The translations under genes were made by a program, and so were the position numbers. Below are positions 15,326-22,358 of a stretch of DNA of 30,942 bases, piece by piece. The stretch comes from Aliicoccus persicus_A (GTDB lineage Bacteria > Bacillota > Bacilli > Staphylococcales > Salinicoccaceae), in the NCBI GenBank assembly GCA_020741755.1, contig DYYI01000069.1, positions 1 to 30,942 on the forward strand, written 5' to 3'. Numbering within the stretch: the stretch's first letter is position 1; every line of letters starts with the position of its first letter. The notes beneath the pieces were generated by a model. The model searched no databases. It was not told the origin of the DNA and worked only from the letters and a program-made list of their open reading frames with translations.

Positions 15326-15366
15326 GCCATGTTAGTCATTTTGTATTGACTAACATGGCTTTTTAT
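15326..15366 (+). terminator. Intrinsic terminator of the maa to secreted-protein operon
   Basis: Perfect 13-bp stem GCCATGTTAGTCA / TGACTAACATGGC with an 8-nt loop and a T run, 10 bp after the stop. Confidence 0.92.
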
Positions 15367-15410
15367 TTCTATGATGAACTAATACATATCGGATTAAAGG
15401 AGGCAATCCA

Positions 15411-16799
15411 TTGCCTAGAAAAGAATTTCCTACAGAGGAATTAACAGTAACAATCAATAGATTAAATGATAAATACCAAGGCGAAGTCATACATCGTCAT
15501 GAAGACTTAGAAGTCGGGCAGCAAAAACGTGTGAAGTTGACGATACCGAATACGCTGCCTGGTGATGTTGTGAAAGTGAGTGTTCGAAGACGTGCGTTTG
15601 CACGTTACGACGAAATTATTGAGCCATCAAAAGACAGAATTGAACCGGCTTGTATCCACTTCGAATATTGTGGTGGATGTGCCGTGCAGCATCTATCTTA
15701 TGAAAATCAATTAGCTCATAAATTTGAAGAAGTTAAAACACACCTTTCAAACAATGACTTTGATCCATCTGTTGTAAAACCAGTCATCGGCATGAGTGAA
15801 CCGTTCCATTACCGCAATAAGATGGAATTCACGTTTGGTAAAGATGGCACGCTCGGTATGCATGAGCAAGGGAATTTTAGAAAAGTCGTGGATATTAGTG
15901 ACTGCTTAATCGCATCAAATGACACGATGGTCATTCGCAACGTTGTCAGTAAGTGGCAACACACACATGAATTGTCTGGTTATGACAAAATGGCACACGA
16001 AGGGCTGCTTCGCCACCTGATGATTCGTCATTCACAAGTTACAGGTGAGTACATGGTAGCAATATTTGCGACAGAATCACCAGAACAATATACAGAGATT
16101 GTTAATGAATTGTTGTTAGAACTGATCAACTTAGATATCGATATCGAAAGTATTTTATGGATGAAAAATGAAGATGTCGCAGACCGTGCGCAATCAGAAG
16201 AGACAACAGTACTGCATGGAAGAGATTATATTCATGATGAGATTTACGGGTATAGATATCGACTTTGGTATGATACATTTTTCCAACCAAACCCAACACA
16301 AGCATGTCATATGATTAAGCTTGCACTGGAATTGTCTGAGGTAAATGAAGACATGAGAGTGATGGATTTATTCTGTGGCGTCGGTACGTTCAGCTTGCCG
16401 TTTGCAGAGCGTGCAAAAGCACTTGCAGGCGTAGAGATCGTAGAGAGTTCAATCGAATCAGCGAAACGCAATGCGGAAGACAATGGTATTGATAATACAT
16501 ACTTCTTAACGAGTGATGCTAGAAAAGGTATGGACTATGTCAAAGAGGAGTGGGGCATGCCAGACTTGTTACTACTCGATCCACCACGAAGTGGAGCAGG
16601 CGGTAAAGTCATGCGACGCATCGGTCGGATTGGTACTGAGAAAATTGTTTACGTCTCGTGTAACCCTGAGACATTTGCAGAAGACATCGTATGGTTGAAA
16701 GACTTCGGTTATGAATTGAAAACCGTACAACCTGTCGACCAATTCCCGCATACACCACATGTTGAGTTGGTGTCGTTGTTGGAAAAGGTTGCGGATTAA
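15411..16799 (+). CDS. rlmD: 23S rRNA (uracil-C5)-methyltransferase RlmD/RlmCD family
   Basis: 462 residues. An N-terminal TRAM/OB domain (residues 12-72) is followed by the [4Fe-4S] cluster cysteines C81, C87 and C90 (CIHFEYCGGC) with a fourth in DISDCLI, and the SAM site FCGVGTFSLPFA. The catalytic region contains LLDPPRSG and VYVSCNPETFAED, with the nucleophilic Cys. The family methylates U1939 (and in Bacillus also U747) of 23S rRNA. The start is TTG 15411, with GGAGG 7 nt upstream and no better ATG. In other Staphylococcaceae, from memory, this gene also lies in the dinB/map neighbourhood, supporting a chromosomal setting. Tandem palindromic repeats follow directly. Confidence 0.93.
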   Translation: MPRKEFPTEELTVTINRLNDKYQGEVIHRHEDLEVGQQKRVKLTIPNTLPGDVVKVSVRRRAFARYDEIIEPSKDRIEPACIHFEYCGGCAVQHLSYENQLAHKFEEVKTHLSNNDFDPSVVKPVIGMSEPFHYRNKMEFTFGKDGTLGMHEQGNFRKVVDISDCLIASNDTMVIRNVVSKWQHTHELSGYDKMAHEGLLRHLMIRHSQVTGEYMVAIFATESPEQYTEIVNELLLELINLDIDIESILWMKNEDVADRAQSEETTVLHGRDYIHDEIYGYRYRLWYDTFFQPNPTQACHMIKLALELSEVNEDMRVMDLFCGVGTFSLPFAERAKALAGVEIVESSIESAKRNAEDNGIDNTYFLTSDARKGMDYVKEEWGMPDLLLLDPPRSGAGGKVMRRIGRIGTEKIVYVSCNPETFAEDIVWLKDFGYELKTVQPVDQFPHTPHVELVSLLEKVAD

Positions 16800-16815
16800 T
16801 ACGGATTCAGTTTCA

Positions 16816-16901
16816 TGCCAACTCAAGGCCGAAAATCGTCGTGAGTTGGCACGAATTCAGTTTCATGCCAACTCAAGCTTAAAATTTGTCGTGAGTTGGC
16901 A
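16816..16901. repeat. Two tandem 50-nt palindromic repeat units (GCCAACTCA family)
   Basis: Each unit begins TTTCATGCCAACTCAAG and contains perfect 10-bp arms TGCCAACTCA and TGAGTTGGCA around an A-rich centre: 16816-16851 and 16866-16901. Starts are exactly 50 bp apart. The second arm ends just before the AAGGAG ribosome site of the next gene. They may act as terminators for rlmD, but the T-tract is poor. Confidence 0.88.
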
Positions 16902-16915
16902 CAAGGAGTGAACAT

Positions 16916-17137
16916 ATGAAAATTATTAGTCATGAAACAGGCTATACAGTAGAAAATAACAAGAAACATATAATGAACATTCAAACGTCTCGGAATCCTA
17001 ATCATATCCGCAATTGTTATATTGATTTTGATCCGGACGACATGAGGGGAGAAATAAATACTAAAATATTTGATCTTATTTCTGATACAGAGAAAAGTCC
17101 ACTGCAAGCAATGGTAAATTCTCATGAAAGAAAATAA
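16916..17137 (+). CDS. Small orphan protein (73 aa)
   Basis: No recognised family. MKIISHETGYTVENNKKHIM begins a soluble, mixed-charge protein with several Asp and Asn and no signal peptide or membrane segment. An AAGGAG site 7 nt before ATG 16916 supports translation. The gene lies immediately after the two palindromic repeat units and is followed 47 bp later by another unknown gene. Base composition is somewhat more AT-rich than rlmD, compatible with recent acquisition, but that is an impression, not a calculation. Confidence 0.55.
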   Translation: MKIISHETGYTVENNKKHIMNIQTSRNPNHIRNCYIDFDPDDMRGEINTKIFDLISDTEKSPLQAMVNSHERK

Positions 17138-17184
17138 AACTTTTATCTAAGGGTGGATTCAAAAAAGTCAGAGTCTGTCATGAG

Positions 17185-17637
17185 ATGGAAGTAATGAAAG
17201 ATGAATTAAGAAATGATATATCTCCTCAAAGTAGTGAGCTATTGAAAACGACTCGAGGCGAACTTGAATATATTCAATGCTGTGAGTTATTGTTCAAATA
17301 TTATAAGGAAACACATGAATCAATTAACCCTCTATCAGCTTCTTTTGAATCTTTCATAGATGATATTCCAAATGATGTTCTCTACGATAAAGACAAAAAT
17401 GGCATCAAGCATGTGGCTTTCATCGAAGAAAATGAAATTGCCTATGTCTGCTCAAATGATGAAGCAACTTTTGAGAGTTTTTTACATGCAGTCGCTAGTG
17501 AGATGTTTTTATCAAATGATTTTATATATTTCGAAGCGGATGATGTGGATTGGTGTGGAATGGCATTAAAAAATCTATTTACAATAGAGGTGCCTGAAAC
17601 ATTTGATACTTGGTTGTTTGAAGGAAAATGGATGTAA
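17185..17637 (+). CDS. Uncharacterized acidic protein (150 aa)
   Basis: No recognised family. The protein is strongly acidic and soluble, with Trp/Cys in DVDWCGMALKNLF near the C-terminus and the ending DTWLFEGKWM. Size and acidity resemble immunity or antitoxin-like proteins, yet no toxin gene adjoins it, so no function is claimed. The start is uncertain: ATG 17185 and ATG 17194 (MKDELRN) both lack a strong ribosome site; only GGAA lies nearby. The 73-aa gene precedes it on the same strand, and a strong bidirectional terminator follows at 17640-17686. Confidence 0.6.
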   Translation: MEVMKDELRNDISPQSSELLKTTRGELEYIQCCELLFKYYKETHESINPLSASFESFIDDIPNDVLYDKDKNGIKHVAFIEENEIAYVCSNDEATFESFLHAVASEMFLSNDFIYFEADDVDWCGMALKNLFTIEVPETFDTWLFEGKWM

Positions 17638-17639
17638 AG

Positions 17640-17686
17640 AAAGACCCTTTGAGTTAGATCGTCGAATCTACCTCAAGGGGTCTTTT
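17640..17686. terminator. Bidirectional terminator between convergent genes
   Basis: 14-bp stem with one G-T pair (AAAGACCCTTTGAG / CTCAAGGGGTCTTT) and a T run on the plus strand. On the minus strand a U-rich stretch also follows, fitting the TetR gene that ends at 17690. Confidence 0.88.
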
Positions 17687-17689
17687 AAG

Positions 17690-18286
17690 TTATTTGATGA
17701 AACCTAATGTCTTGGCAGGACCTTGTATGATGGATTTGAAAATCGTTTCTGCTACTTCTTGTTTATTCCATTGTTTTTCTGTTTCATGTGTATACTCTGC
17801 AACATTTAAAATCGTGTCTGTCATTATTTTAACGCCTAACTCAACTGGAATCGGATGTAAAAGTTCTTTATAGTGATGAATCCCACTATTTTCAATTATC
17901 GTGAGTAATGATTGTCGCAATTTCTTTCTAAACGTCGTACTAAAATCTAGTTTAATGAGAAAAGATAGCAGTTGCTCGTTATCTTCTAAACATTTAAACA
18001 CTTCAATAATCGTATCGTAACGTGAAGGTAAAAATTCTTGTTCAAACTGTTCATTTGGTACGTGCTTAAGAATTGTTTCATGTAAGAGAGAGATCATTTT
18101 ATCCTCAAAATTTGTAATCATTTCATACTTATCTTTAAAGTGAAGATAAAACGTCCCGCGATTAATATTCGCTGTATCTGCAATGTCATTGATTGTAATC
18201 TGTTCAATACTTTTAGTTTCGAGCAGTTGGTTACATGCTTCTAAAATGGCATTTCTTGTTTTTATCTGCCTTCTATCTCGCTTCAT
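17690..18286 (-). CDS. TetR/AcrR-family transcriptional regulator
   Basis: 198 residues. The N-terminal DNA-binding domain contains the TetR helix-turn-helix ITINDIADTANINRGTFYLH followed by FKDKYEMI (residues 30-58). The C-terminal all-alpha ligand domain resembles the DhaS/TetR_C_8-like group common in Bacilli. The ligand is unknown. The start ATG is at 18284-18286, and no Shine-Dalgarno sequence is visible: the preceding bases on its strand are TTCGAGCTCGAAAA, which are the edge of the palindromic repeat cluster. The repeats may therefore have displaced its original promoter and ribosome site, lowering expression. It is divergent from the SatA-like gene, a possible target. Confidence 0.85.
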   Translation of the reverse strand: MKRDRRQIKTRNAILEACNQLLETKSIEQITINDIADTANINRGTFYLHFKDKYEMITNFEDKMISLLHETILKHVPNEQFEQEFLPSRYDTIIEVFKCLEDNEQLLSFLIKLDFSTTFRKKLRQSLLTIIENSGIHHYKELLHPIPVELGVKIMTDTILNVAEYTHETEKQWNKQEVAETIFKSIIQGPAKTLGFIK

Positions 18287-18297
18287 TTTTCGAGCTC

Positions 18298-18580
18298 GAA
18301 TTGGCAGGAAAATAGAAATGCTGCCAATTCAAAGTGATTTTCGAGTTCGAATTGGCAGAAGAACCAAGAAGCCATTTGGAAAATTATCTCGTGCTCACTC
18401 AAGCTTAAAAATCACCGTGAGTGAGCACGGTTTAAGCTCTCATGCTCACTCAAGCCCAAAAATCTCCGTGAGTGAGCACGGATCCAGCTTTCGTGCTTAC
18501 TCAAGCAAGAAAATTGTCCTGAGTGAGCACGGATCCAGCTTTCGTGGTAACTCAAGCCAGAAAATCACTTGAAGTTGCAA
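18298..18580. repeat. Cluster of palindromic repeats: GAATTGGCAG hairpins and 51-nt CTCACTCA tandem units
   Basis: This fills most of the 383-bp gap between the TetR and SatA-like starts. GAATTGGCAG (18298-18307) and CTGCCAATTC (18321-18330) pair perfectly; a second GAATTGGCAG is at 18349-18358. Then come four units spaced 51 bp: arms CGTGCTCACTCA / TGAGTGAGCACG (18390-18429, perfect 12 bp), 18443-18478 (10 bp), 18492-18531 (one T-G pair), and a degenerate fourth (about 18543-18580). Units are joined by a GATCCAGCTTTCGTG-like linker. Stems differ from the 16816 copies on both arms, keeping pairing. Confidence 0.88.
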
Positions 18581-18669
18581 CTTTAGAGTTTTCAATCTTT
18601 CTTATGGTGAAAATATAAACTCCATGGGTATATAATGCATGTATAATTAATTTTCAAAGGATGTTTATC

Positions 18670-19200
18670 ATGATCGAGATAAAAAGAATCGATGCGTCGA
18701 ATAAAGAAGATATCAACATTCCGAATGAGCCATTCAAAATTTGGGGTCAAATGATACCAACATATGATGGCAGCTCATGGTCCTACACGACAAAGGAATT
18801 CGATAAAGACCAAGTAACAGAAATGACATTCCCAGATGAGGATTACAATTTTAAGGAACGTTCAAAGGATTCTTACTTTGTCGGGGCCTACAAAGAAGGA
18901 AAGTGTGTCGGTCTTGCGATTTACAAGCATGATTGGATGAAGTATTTATACCTCGAAGACTTAAAAGTGAATGCAGCAGCACGCGGTAATGGTATCGCAA
19001 CCTTATTATTACAAGAAGGCCAAAAAATCGCTGCAGAGAATGACTACAAAGGAATCTTCACAATCGGTCAGGATAACAATCTATCGGCATGCTTATTTTA
19101 TGTGAAATCCAACTTCGAAATCGGTGGCTTTAACACACATGAGTATAAGGGTACGCCTCAAGAGGACAAATCGAATATTTACTTTTATTTAGATCTTTAA
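18670..19200 (+). CDS. GNAT acetyltransferase similar to streptothricin acetyltransferase SatA
   Basis: 176 residues. The N-terminus (IDASNKEDINIPNEPFKIWG) and the internal segments YLEDLKVNAAARGNGIATLL and GQDNNLSACLFYVKSNFEIG match the SatA/Sat4 branch of GNAT, including the acetyl-CoA loop (R/G-x-G-N-G-I-A) and the conserved NN-A-C-FY stretch. Characterised members acetylate the beta-lysine of streptothricin and give resistance; many chromosomal homologues exist, so activity on that drug is probable but not certain. ATG 18670 has AAAGG 9 nt upstream; the in-frame ATG 18661 directly abuts that site. A terminator lies at 19217-19247. The divergent TetR gene could regulate it. Confidence 0.83.
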   Translation: MIEIKRIDASNKEDINIPNEPFKIWGQMIPTYDGSSWSYTTKEFDKDQVTEMTFPDEDYNFKERSKDSYFVGAYKEGKCVGLAIYKHDWMKYLYLEDLKVNAAARGNGIATLLLQEGQKIAAENDYKGIFTIGQDNNLSACLFYVKSNFEIGGFNTHEYKGTPQEDKSNIYFYLDL

Positions 19201-19216
19201 CATTTGAACAGTTTCA

Positions 19217-19247
19217 AGTCTCTACAATTGTGTAGGGATTTTTTTAT
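19217..19247 (+). terminator. Intrinsic terminator after the SatA-like gene
   Basis: 10-bp stem with two G-T pairs, AGTCTCTACA / TGTAGGGATT, loop ATTG, followed by a T run. It lies 17 bp after the stop. Confidence 0.85.
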
Positions 19248-19261
19248 GAATTCTTTGCAAT

Positions 19262-19279
19262 ACTTGATGACCATCAAGT
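19262..19279. promoter_or_regulatory. Perfect FNR/FLP box upstream of the metal ATPase
   Basis: ACTTGAT-GACC-ATCAAGT contains TTGATGACCATCAA, an exact match to TTGAT-N4-ATCAA, extended to 7-bp arms. Its centre (19270/19271) lies about 80 bp before the ATPase start. The regulator at 21660 has the recognition-helix residues expected to bind it. Confidence 0.8.
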
Positions 19280-19302
19280 TATTTAAACGCATCATGCCTT
19301 AA

Positions 19303-19308
19303 CATAAT
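19303..19308 (+). promoter_or_regulatory. Predicted -10 element of an activator-dependent ATPase promoter
   Basis: CATAAT differs from TATAAT at one base. A transcript starting about 19312-19315 would place the FNR box centre about 41.5-44.5 bp upstream, the class II activator position. No -35 hexamer is visible near 19280-19285 (TATTTA region), consistent with activator dependence. Start site not measured. Confidence 0.5.
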
Positions 19309-19350
19309 AAGTGAAGATAAATACAACAGAAAAAGAGAGGGTTGAGGTCA

Positions 19351-21207
19351 ATGCAGCGCTTTATATTTAAGCATAAGAATTTAATCACGTTGATCTCTGG
19401 TATTTTAATTGTCACTGCTTTTATTGCGAGATTTGTATTTGATCAGATGATGATTTTTGAATGGAACTTAATCATCGCATCGGTTATAGGGATTGTTCCT
19501 ATCGCAATACAAGCATATCAAGCATTAAGGGTGAAAGTCGTAAGCATAGATGTACTCGTGACGATTGCAGTCATCGGTGCTTTCTTGATTCAAAACTTTG
19601 AAGAATCCGCAATTGTTACATTCCTATTCTTATTTGGTGGATGGCTTGAATCAAGGACACTTAACTCGACACGCTCTGCAATTAAAGAATTAACAGAGAT
19701 GGCACCGGAAGTTGCGTTAAAACAAATGGATGATGGTTCATTTGAATCGGTGGATATTTGGGATGTTGATGAAGGCGACATCTTGCAAGTGCGAACGGGA
19801 GGTAAGGTGCCTGTTGATGGTACGGTCATTTCCGGTGAGGGTCACGTCAATGAGGCGAGTATTACTGGTGAAGCGTATCTTGTCGGAAAGAAGACTGGCA
19901 GTGAAGTTTTTGCAGGAACTCTTTTAGATAATGGTACGATTCAGATTGAAGCAGACAAAGTGGGAGAGGATACTACTTTTGGTAAGATTATCGAAATGGT
20001 TGAAGAGGCACAGGATTCTAAATCGAGTACGGAGCGTTTTATTGACCGTTTCTCAAAATGGTATACACCAGCAGTACTATTGTTAGCTGTTGTCGTTTAT
20101 CTGTTCTCTAGTAACATTGAGCTCGCAATTACGATTCTTGTACTCGGTTGTCCTGGTGCTCTTGTTATCGGTGTTCCTGTATCCAACGTTTCTGGTATTG
20201 GGAATGGTGCGAGACAGGGTGTGCTATTCAAAGGTTCTGAAGTAATGCAAAACTTCAGTAAAGTCGATACGATTTTCTTTGATAAGACGGGTACATTAAC
20301 GAGTGGTAAACCTGAAGTCGTTGATCAAGTGACTTACAGCGATAACCCGGAAGTTCCAAACTACTTGTATAGTGTGGAATATGAGTCAGATCATCCACTT
20401 GCCAAAGCAATTGTTGAATATTTAGACGGTGCAGAAAGACGTGTTGTAGATGACACAGATGTTGTCAAAGGAGGGGGTATCGTTGCACAGCTCGATGGTC
20501 ACCGTGTCGCAGTTGGTAACAAAGTATTGATGGATAAAGAGCAGGTGTCATTTAGTCATGACATGTTAGATGATTTAGAGCGTTTTGAAGCAAATGGAAA
20601 CTCGATTGTTATGATCGCTGTCGATGGTGTCCTTGAGATGATGATGGGAATCCGTGATGCGATACGAGAAGGTGTTAAAGAGGATTTGAAACACTTGAAG
20701 TCACTTGGTGTAGAAAACCTGATTGTGTTATCTGGTGATAACCAGGGTACAGTAGATTTAGTTGCTCGAGAGCTCGGACTGACTGAAGCACACGGTAATT
20801 TACTGCCTGAAGATAAGTCAGAATTTGTTCAACAACTACAGCGTGAAGGTCGCATCGTCGCATTTGTCGGAGATGGTGTAAATGATAGTCCATCACTGGC
20901 ACATGCAGATATCGGAATTGCGATGGGTAGTGGGACAAATGTAGCGATTGAAACATCAGATGTCGTATTGATGAACTCAGAAATGAGTCGCTTGCCACAT
21001 GCGCTTGGATTGACGCAAGCAACAGTGAGAAACATGGTTCAAAACATTGTCATCGCAGTTGGTGTCGTCGTCGTATTACTGATGTCGGTATTCTTGAGTG
21101 ATTGGATGAATATGACGATCGGCATGCTCGTACACGAACTCAGTATATTGGTTGTTATTTTAAACGGTATGCGGTTATTAAGATTTAAAAATAGAAAATT
21201 ATTATAA
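19351..21207 (+). CDS. P1B-type heavy-metal-translocating ATPase with CPG motif
   Basis: 618 residues. About eight membrane helices in the P1B layout; actuator loop ITGEAY (TGE 172-174), intramembrane CPG motif C267-P268-G269 (LGCPGALVIGVP), phosphorylation site DKTGT (Asp311), HP motif H348-P349 (SDHPLAKAIV), and hinge GDGVNDSP. There is no N-terminal metal-binding domain; a separate HMA protein follows. CPG replaces the CPC, SPC or CPH triplets of well-studied Cu, Zn, Co or Fe pumps, so metal specificity is open. The start is ATG 19351 with GAGAGGG about 9 nt upstream; TTG 19342 is too close. It is the first gene of a probable operon with the HMA protein, under the FNR box at 19262. Confidence 0.9.
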   Translation: MQRFIFKHKNLITLISGILIVTAFIARFVFDQMMIFEWNLIIASVIGIVPIAIQAYQALRVKVVSIDVLVTIAVIGAFLIQNFEESAIVTFLFLFGGWLESRTLNSTRSAIKELTEMAPEVALKQMDDGSFESVDIWDVDEGDILQVRTGGKVPVDGTVISGEGHVNEASITGEAYLVGKKTGSEVFAGTLLDNGTIQIEADKVGEDTTFGKIIEMVEEAQDSKSSTERFIDRFSKWYTPAVLLLAVVVYLFSSNIELAITILVLGCPGALVIGVPVSNVSGIGNGARQGVLFKGSEVMQNFSKVDTIFFDKTGTLTSGKPEVVDQVTYSDNPEVPNYLYSVEYESDHPLAKAIVEYLDGAERRVVDDTDVVKGGGIVAQLDGHRVAVGNKVLMDKEQVSFSHDMLDDLERFEANGNSIVMIAVDGVLEMMMGIRDAIREGVKEDLKHLKSLGVENLIVLSGDNQGTVDLVARELGLTEAHGNLLPEDKSEFVQQLQREGRIVAFVGDGVNDSPSLAHADIGIAMGSGTNVAIETSDVVLMNSEMSRLPHALGLTQATVRNMVQNIVIAVGVVVVLLMSVFLSDWMNMTIGMLVHELSILVVILNGMRLLRFKNRKLL

Positions 21208-21228
21208 TTCAAAAGGAGAAGATATTTT

Positions 21229-21462
21229 ATGAGTCACGCAGTTATTCAGTTAGAAACGCTAGGTTGCCCAAGTTGTATGCAGAAGATTGAGAATGCAGTA
21301 AAAGCTTTAGATGGTGTCGATAAAGATAGCGTAAAAGTGATGTTCAATGCATCGAGAGTTAAAGTTGATTTTAACGATGCAGATGTAAACATCGAGGCGA
21401 TTGAAAATTCAATCGTGAAGTTAGGTTATGGTGTCATCCGTTCTAGAGTCAAATCTGCATAG
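21229..21462 (+). CDS. HMA-domain metal-binding protein (CopZ-like chaperone)
   Basis: 77 residues, one ferredoxin-like HMA fold. The metal-binding motif is LGCPSCMQKIENAV (C-x-x-C, with Pro-Ser in place of the usual CxxC core residues seen in CopZ, for example CGHC or CSHC), followed by the conserved VKVMFNASRVKVDF and IEAIENSIVKLGYGV. It likely delivers or exchanges a soft metal ion with the upstream ATPase, which lacks its own N-terminal HMA domain. ATG 21229 has AAGGAG about 10 nt upstream. It starts 21 bp after the ATPase stop and is almost certainly co-transcribed with it. The metal is not determined by sequence. Confidence 0.88.
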   Translation: MSHAVIQLETLGCPSCMQKIENAVKALDGVDKDSVKVMFNASRVKVDFNDADVNIEAIENSIVKLGYGVIRSRVKSA

Positions 21463-21499
21463 GAATTTTAGATTTATAAGAGGGACTGGATATAACATA

Positions 21500-21582
21500 A
21501 AAAGCACACTTGACTCCTAGGGAATAGCGACAGCGTGAGACTACAGGCTCACGTGCCGCCCCAGGAAAGCAAGTGTGCTTTT
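21500..21582. repeat. Long branched hairpin element between the HMA and FLP-like genes
   Basis: Outer arms AAAAGCACACTTG (21500-21512) and CAAGTGTGCTTTT (21570-21582) pair perfectly. Within them, CCTAGGG pairs imperfectly with CCCCAGG and GCGTGAG pairs with CTCACGTGC-side bases, giving a three-part fold with GC-rich tips unlike the surrounding DNA. It may act as terminator of the ATPase-HMA transcript (the right arm ends in TTTT) and as a mobile palindromic repeat; similar GC-rich hairpins occur in Bacilli genomes. Confidence 0.8.
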
Positions 21583-21659
21583 AGTATGTGATAGACGTGC
21601 GTCCACCCCCTTTTTTGCTGAAATTTATAGTATAATTTATAGAACAAGGAGTGATTTGT

Positions 21660-22331
21660 ATGACCACGCACGAGCACATTTGTGTTTCAATCGTACCACT
21701 ATTTAATCACTTAGATTTTTCTGATCAGAAGCGCATAAAAGAACGTGTCATTTCTAAACACTACGATAAGGGTGAAGTGGTTTTTTCACCAGAAAGTGAT
21801 GACCAATTGACAATTGTTTCACGTGGTCGTATGAAAATTTATCGGCTGAGTGAAAATGGTAAAGAACGCTTATTGCGGGTTGCTGAACCTGGTGATTATG
21901 ATGGTGAGTCGAGTCTTTTTGGTGTAACAAATGATAATATGTTTGCTGAGGCATTAGAAAAAACAGAAGTATGTTTTCTAAGACAATCTGACTTTCAGGC
22001 TTTGCTCAAAGAATATCCGGATTTAAGTTTAAAATTATTGACGATAAATGCTCAAAAATCAGCACAGAGTGAACTTCAAACCCAATTATTATGGATGGAG
22101 AAAATCGAGCAGCGCATTGCTTTTTATCTTTCTAACTTGTCTTATGAACTCGATTTGGAAGCATTTGAACTGCCGATGCAAATGAAGGATATTGCGAATT
22201 ATTTAGGCACTTCACCTGAAACGTTGTCTCGTGAATTGAAGCGGCTAGAAACTGCTCAGATTATTACACGTACCAGACGACATATCCAAATATTAGATAT
22301 GGATCGACTTGAAGAAATAATAGAGAATTAA
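21660..22331 (+). CDS. CRP/FNR-family regulator, FLP-like dithiol type
   Basis: 223 residues. An N-terminal cyclic-nucleotide-like beta barrel (about 15-120), a dimerisation helix, and a C-terminal winged helix with MKDIANYLGTSPETLSRELK as helix-turn-helix. Recognition-helix residues E187, S190 and R191 correspond to FNR Glu209, Ser212 and Arg213, which read TTGAT. Only two cysteines are present, C8 and C105, close to the C5/C112 pair of Lactobacillus casei FLP, a disulfide redox switch; the Fe-S cysteine cluster of E. coli FNR is absent. ATG 21660 has AAGGAG 8 nt upstream; GTG 21651 overlaps it. It likely controls the ATPase promoter at 19262. Confidence 0.88.
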   Translation: MTTHEHICVSIVPLFNHLDFSDQKRIKERVISKHYDKGEVVFSPESDDQLTIVSRGRMKIYRLSENGKERLLRVAEPGDYDGESSLFGVTNDNMFAEALEKTEVCFLRQSDFQALLKEYPDLSLKLLTINAQKSAQSELQTQLLWMEKIEQRIAFYLSNLSYELDLEAFELPMQMKDIANYLGTSPETLSRELKRLETAQIITRTRRHIQILDMDRLEEIIEN

Positions 22332-22358
22332 TTTGTTGATTTAGGAGGCTTCTTAATA

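Noticed and set aside
18390..18580. CRISPR array or iteron-type origin
   Set aside because: Units are continuous 51-bp palindromic repeats without variable spacers, and no replication initiator gene or AT-rich unwinding region adjoins them.
21660..22331. Oxygen-sensing Fe-S FNR
   Set aside because: The protein has only two cysteines, so it cannot supply the four-Cys cluster site of E. coli FNR, and it lacks the C-terminal Cys cluster of Bacillus Fnr.
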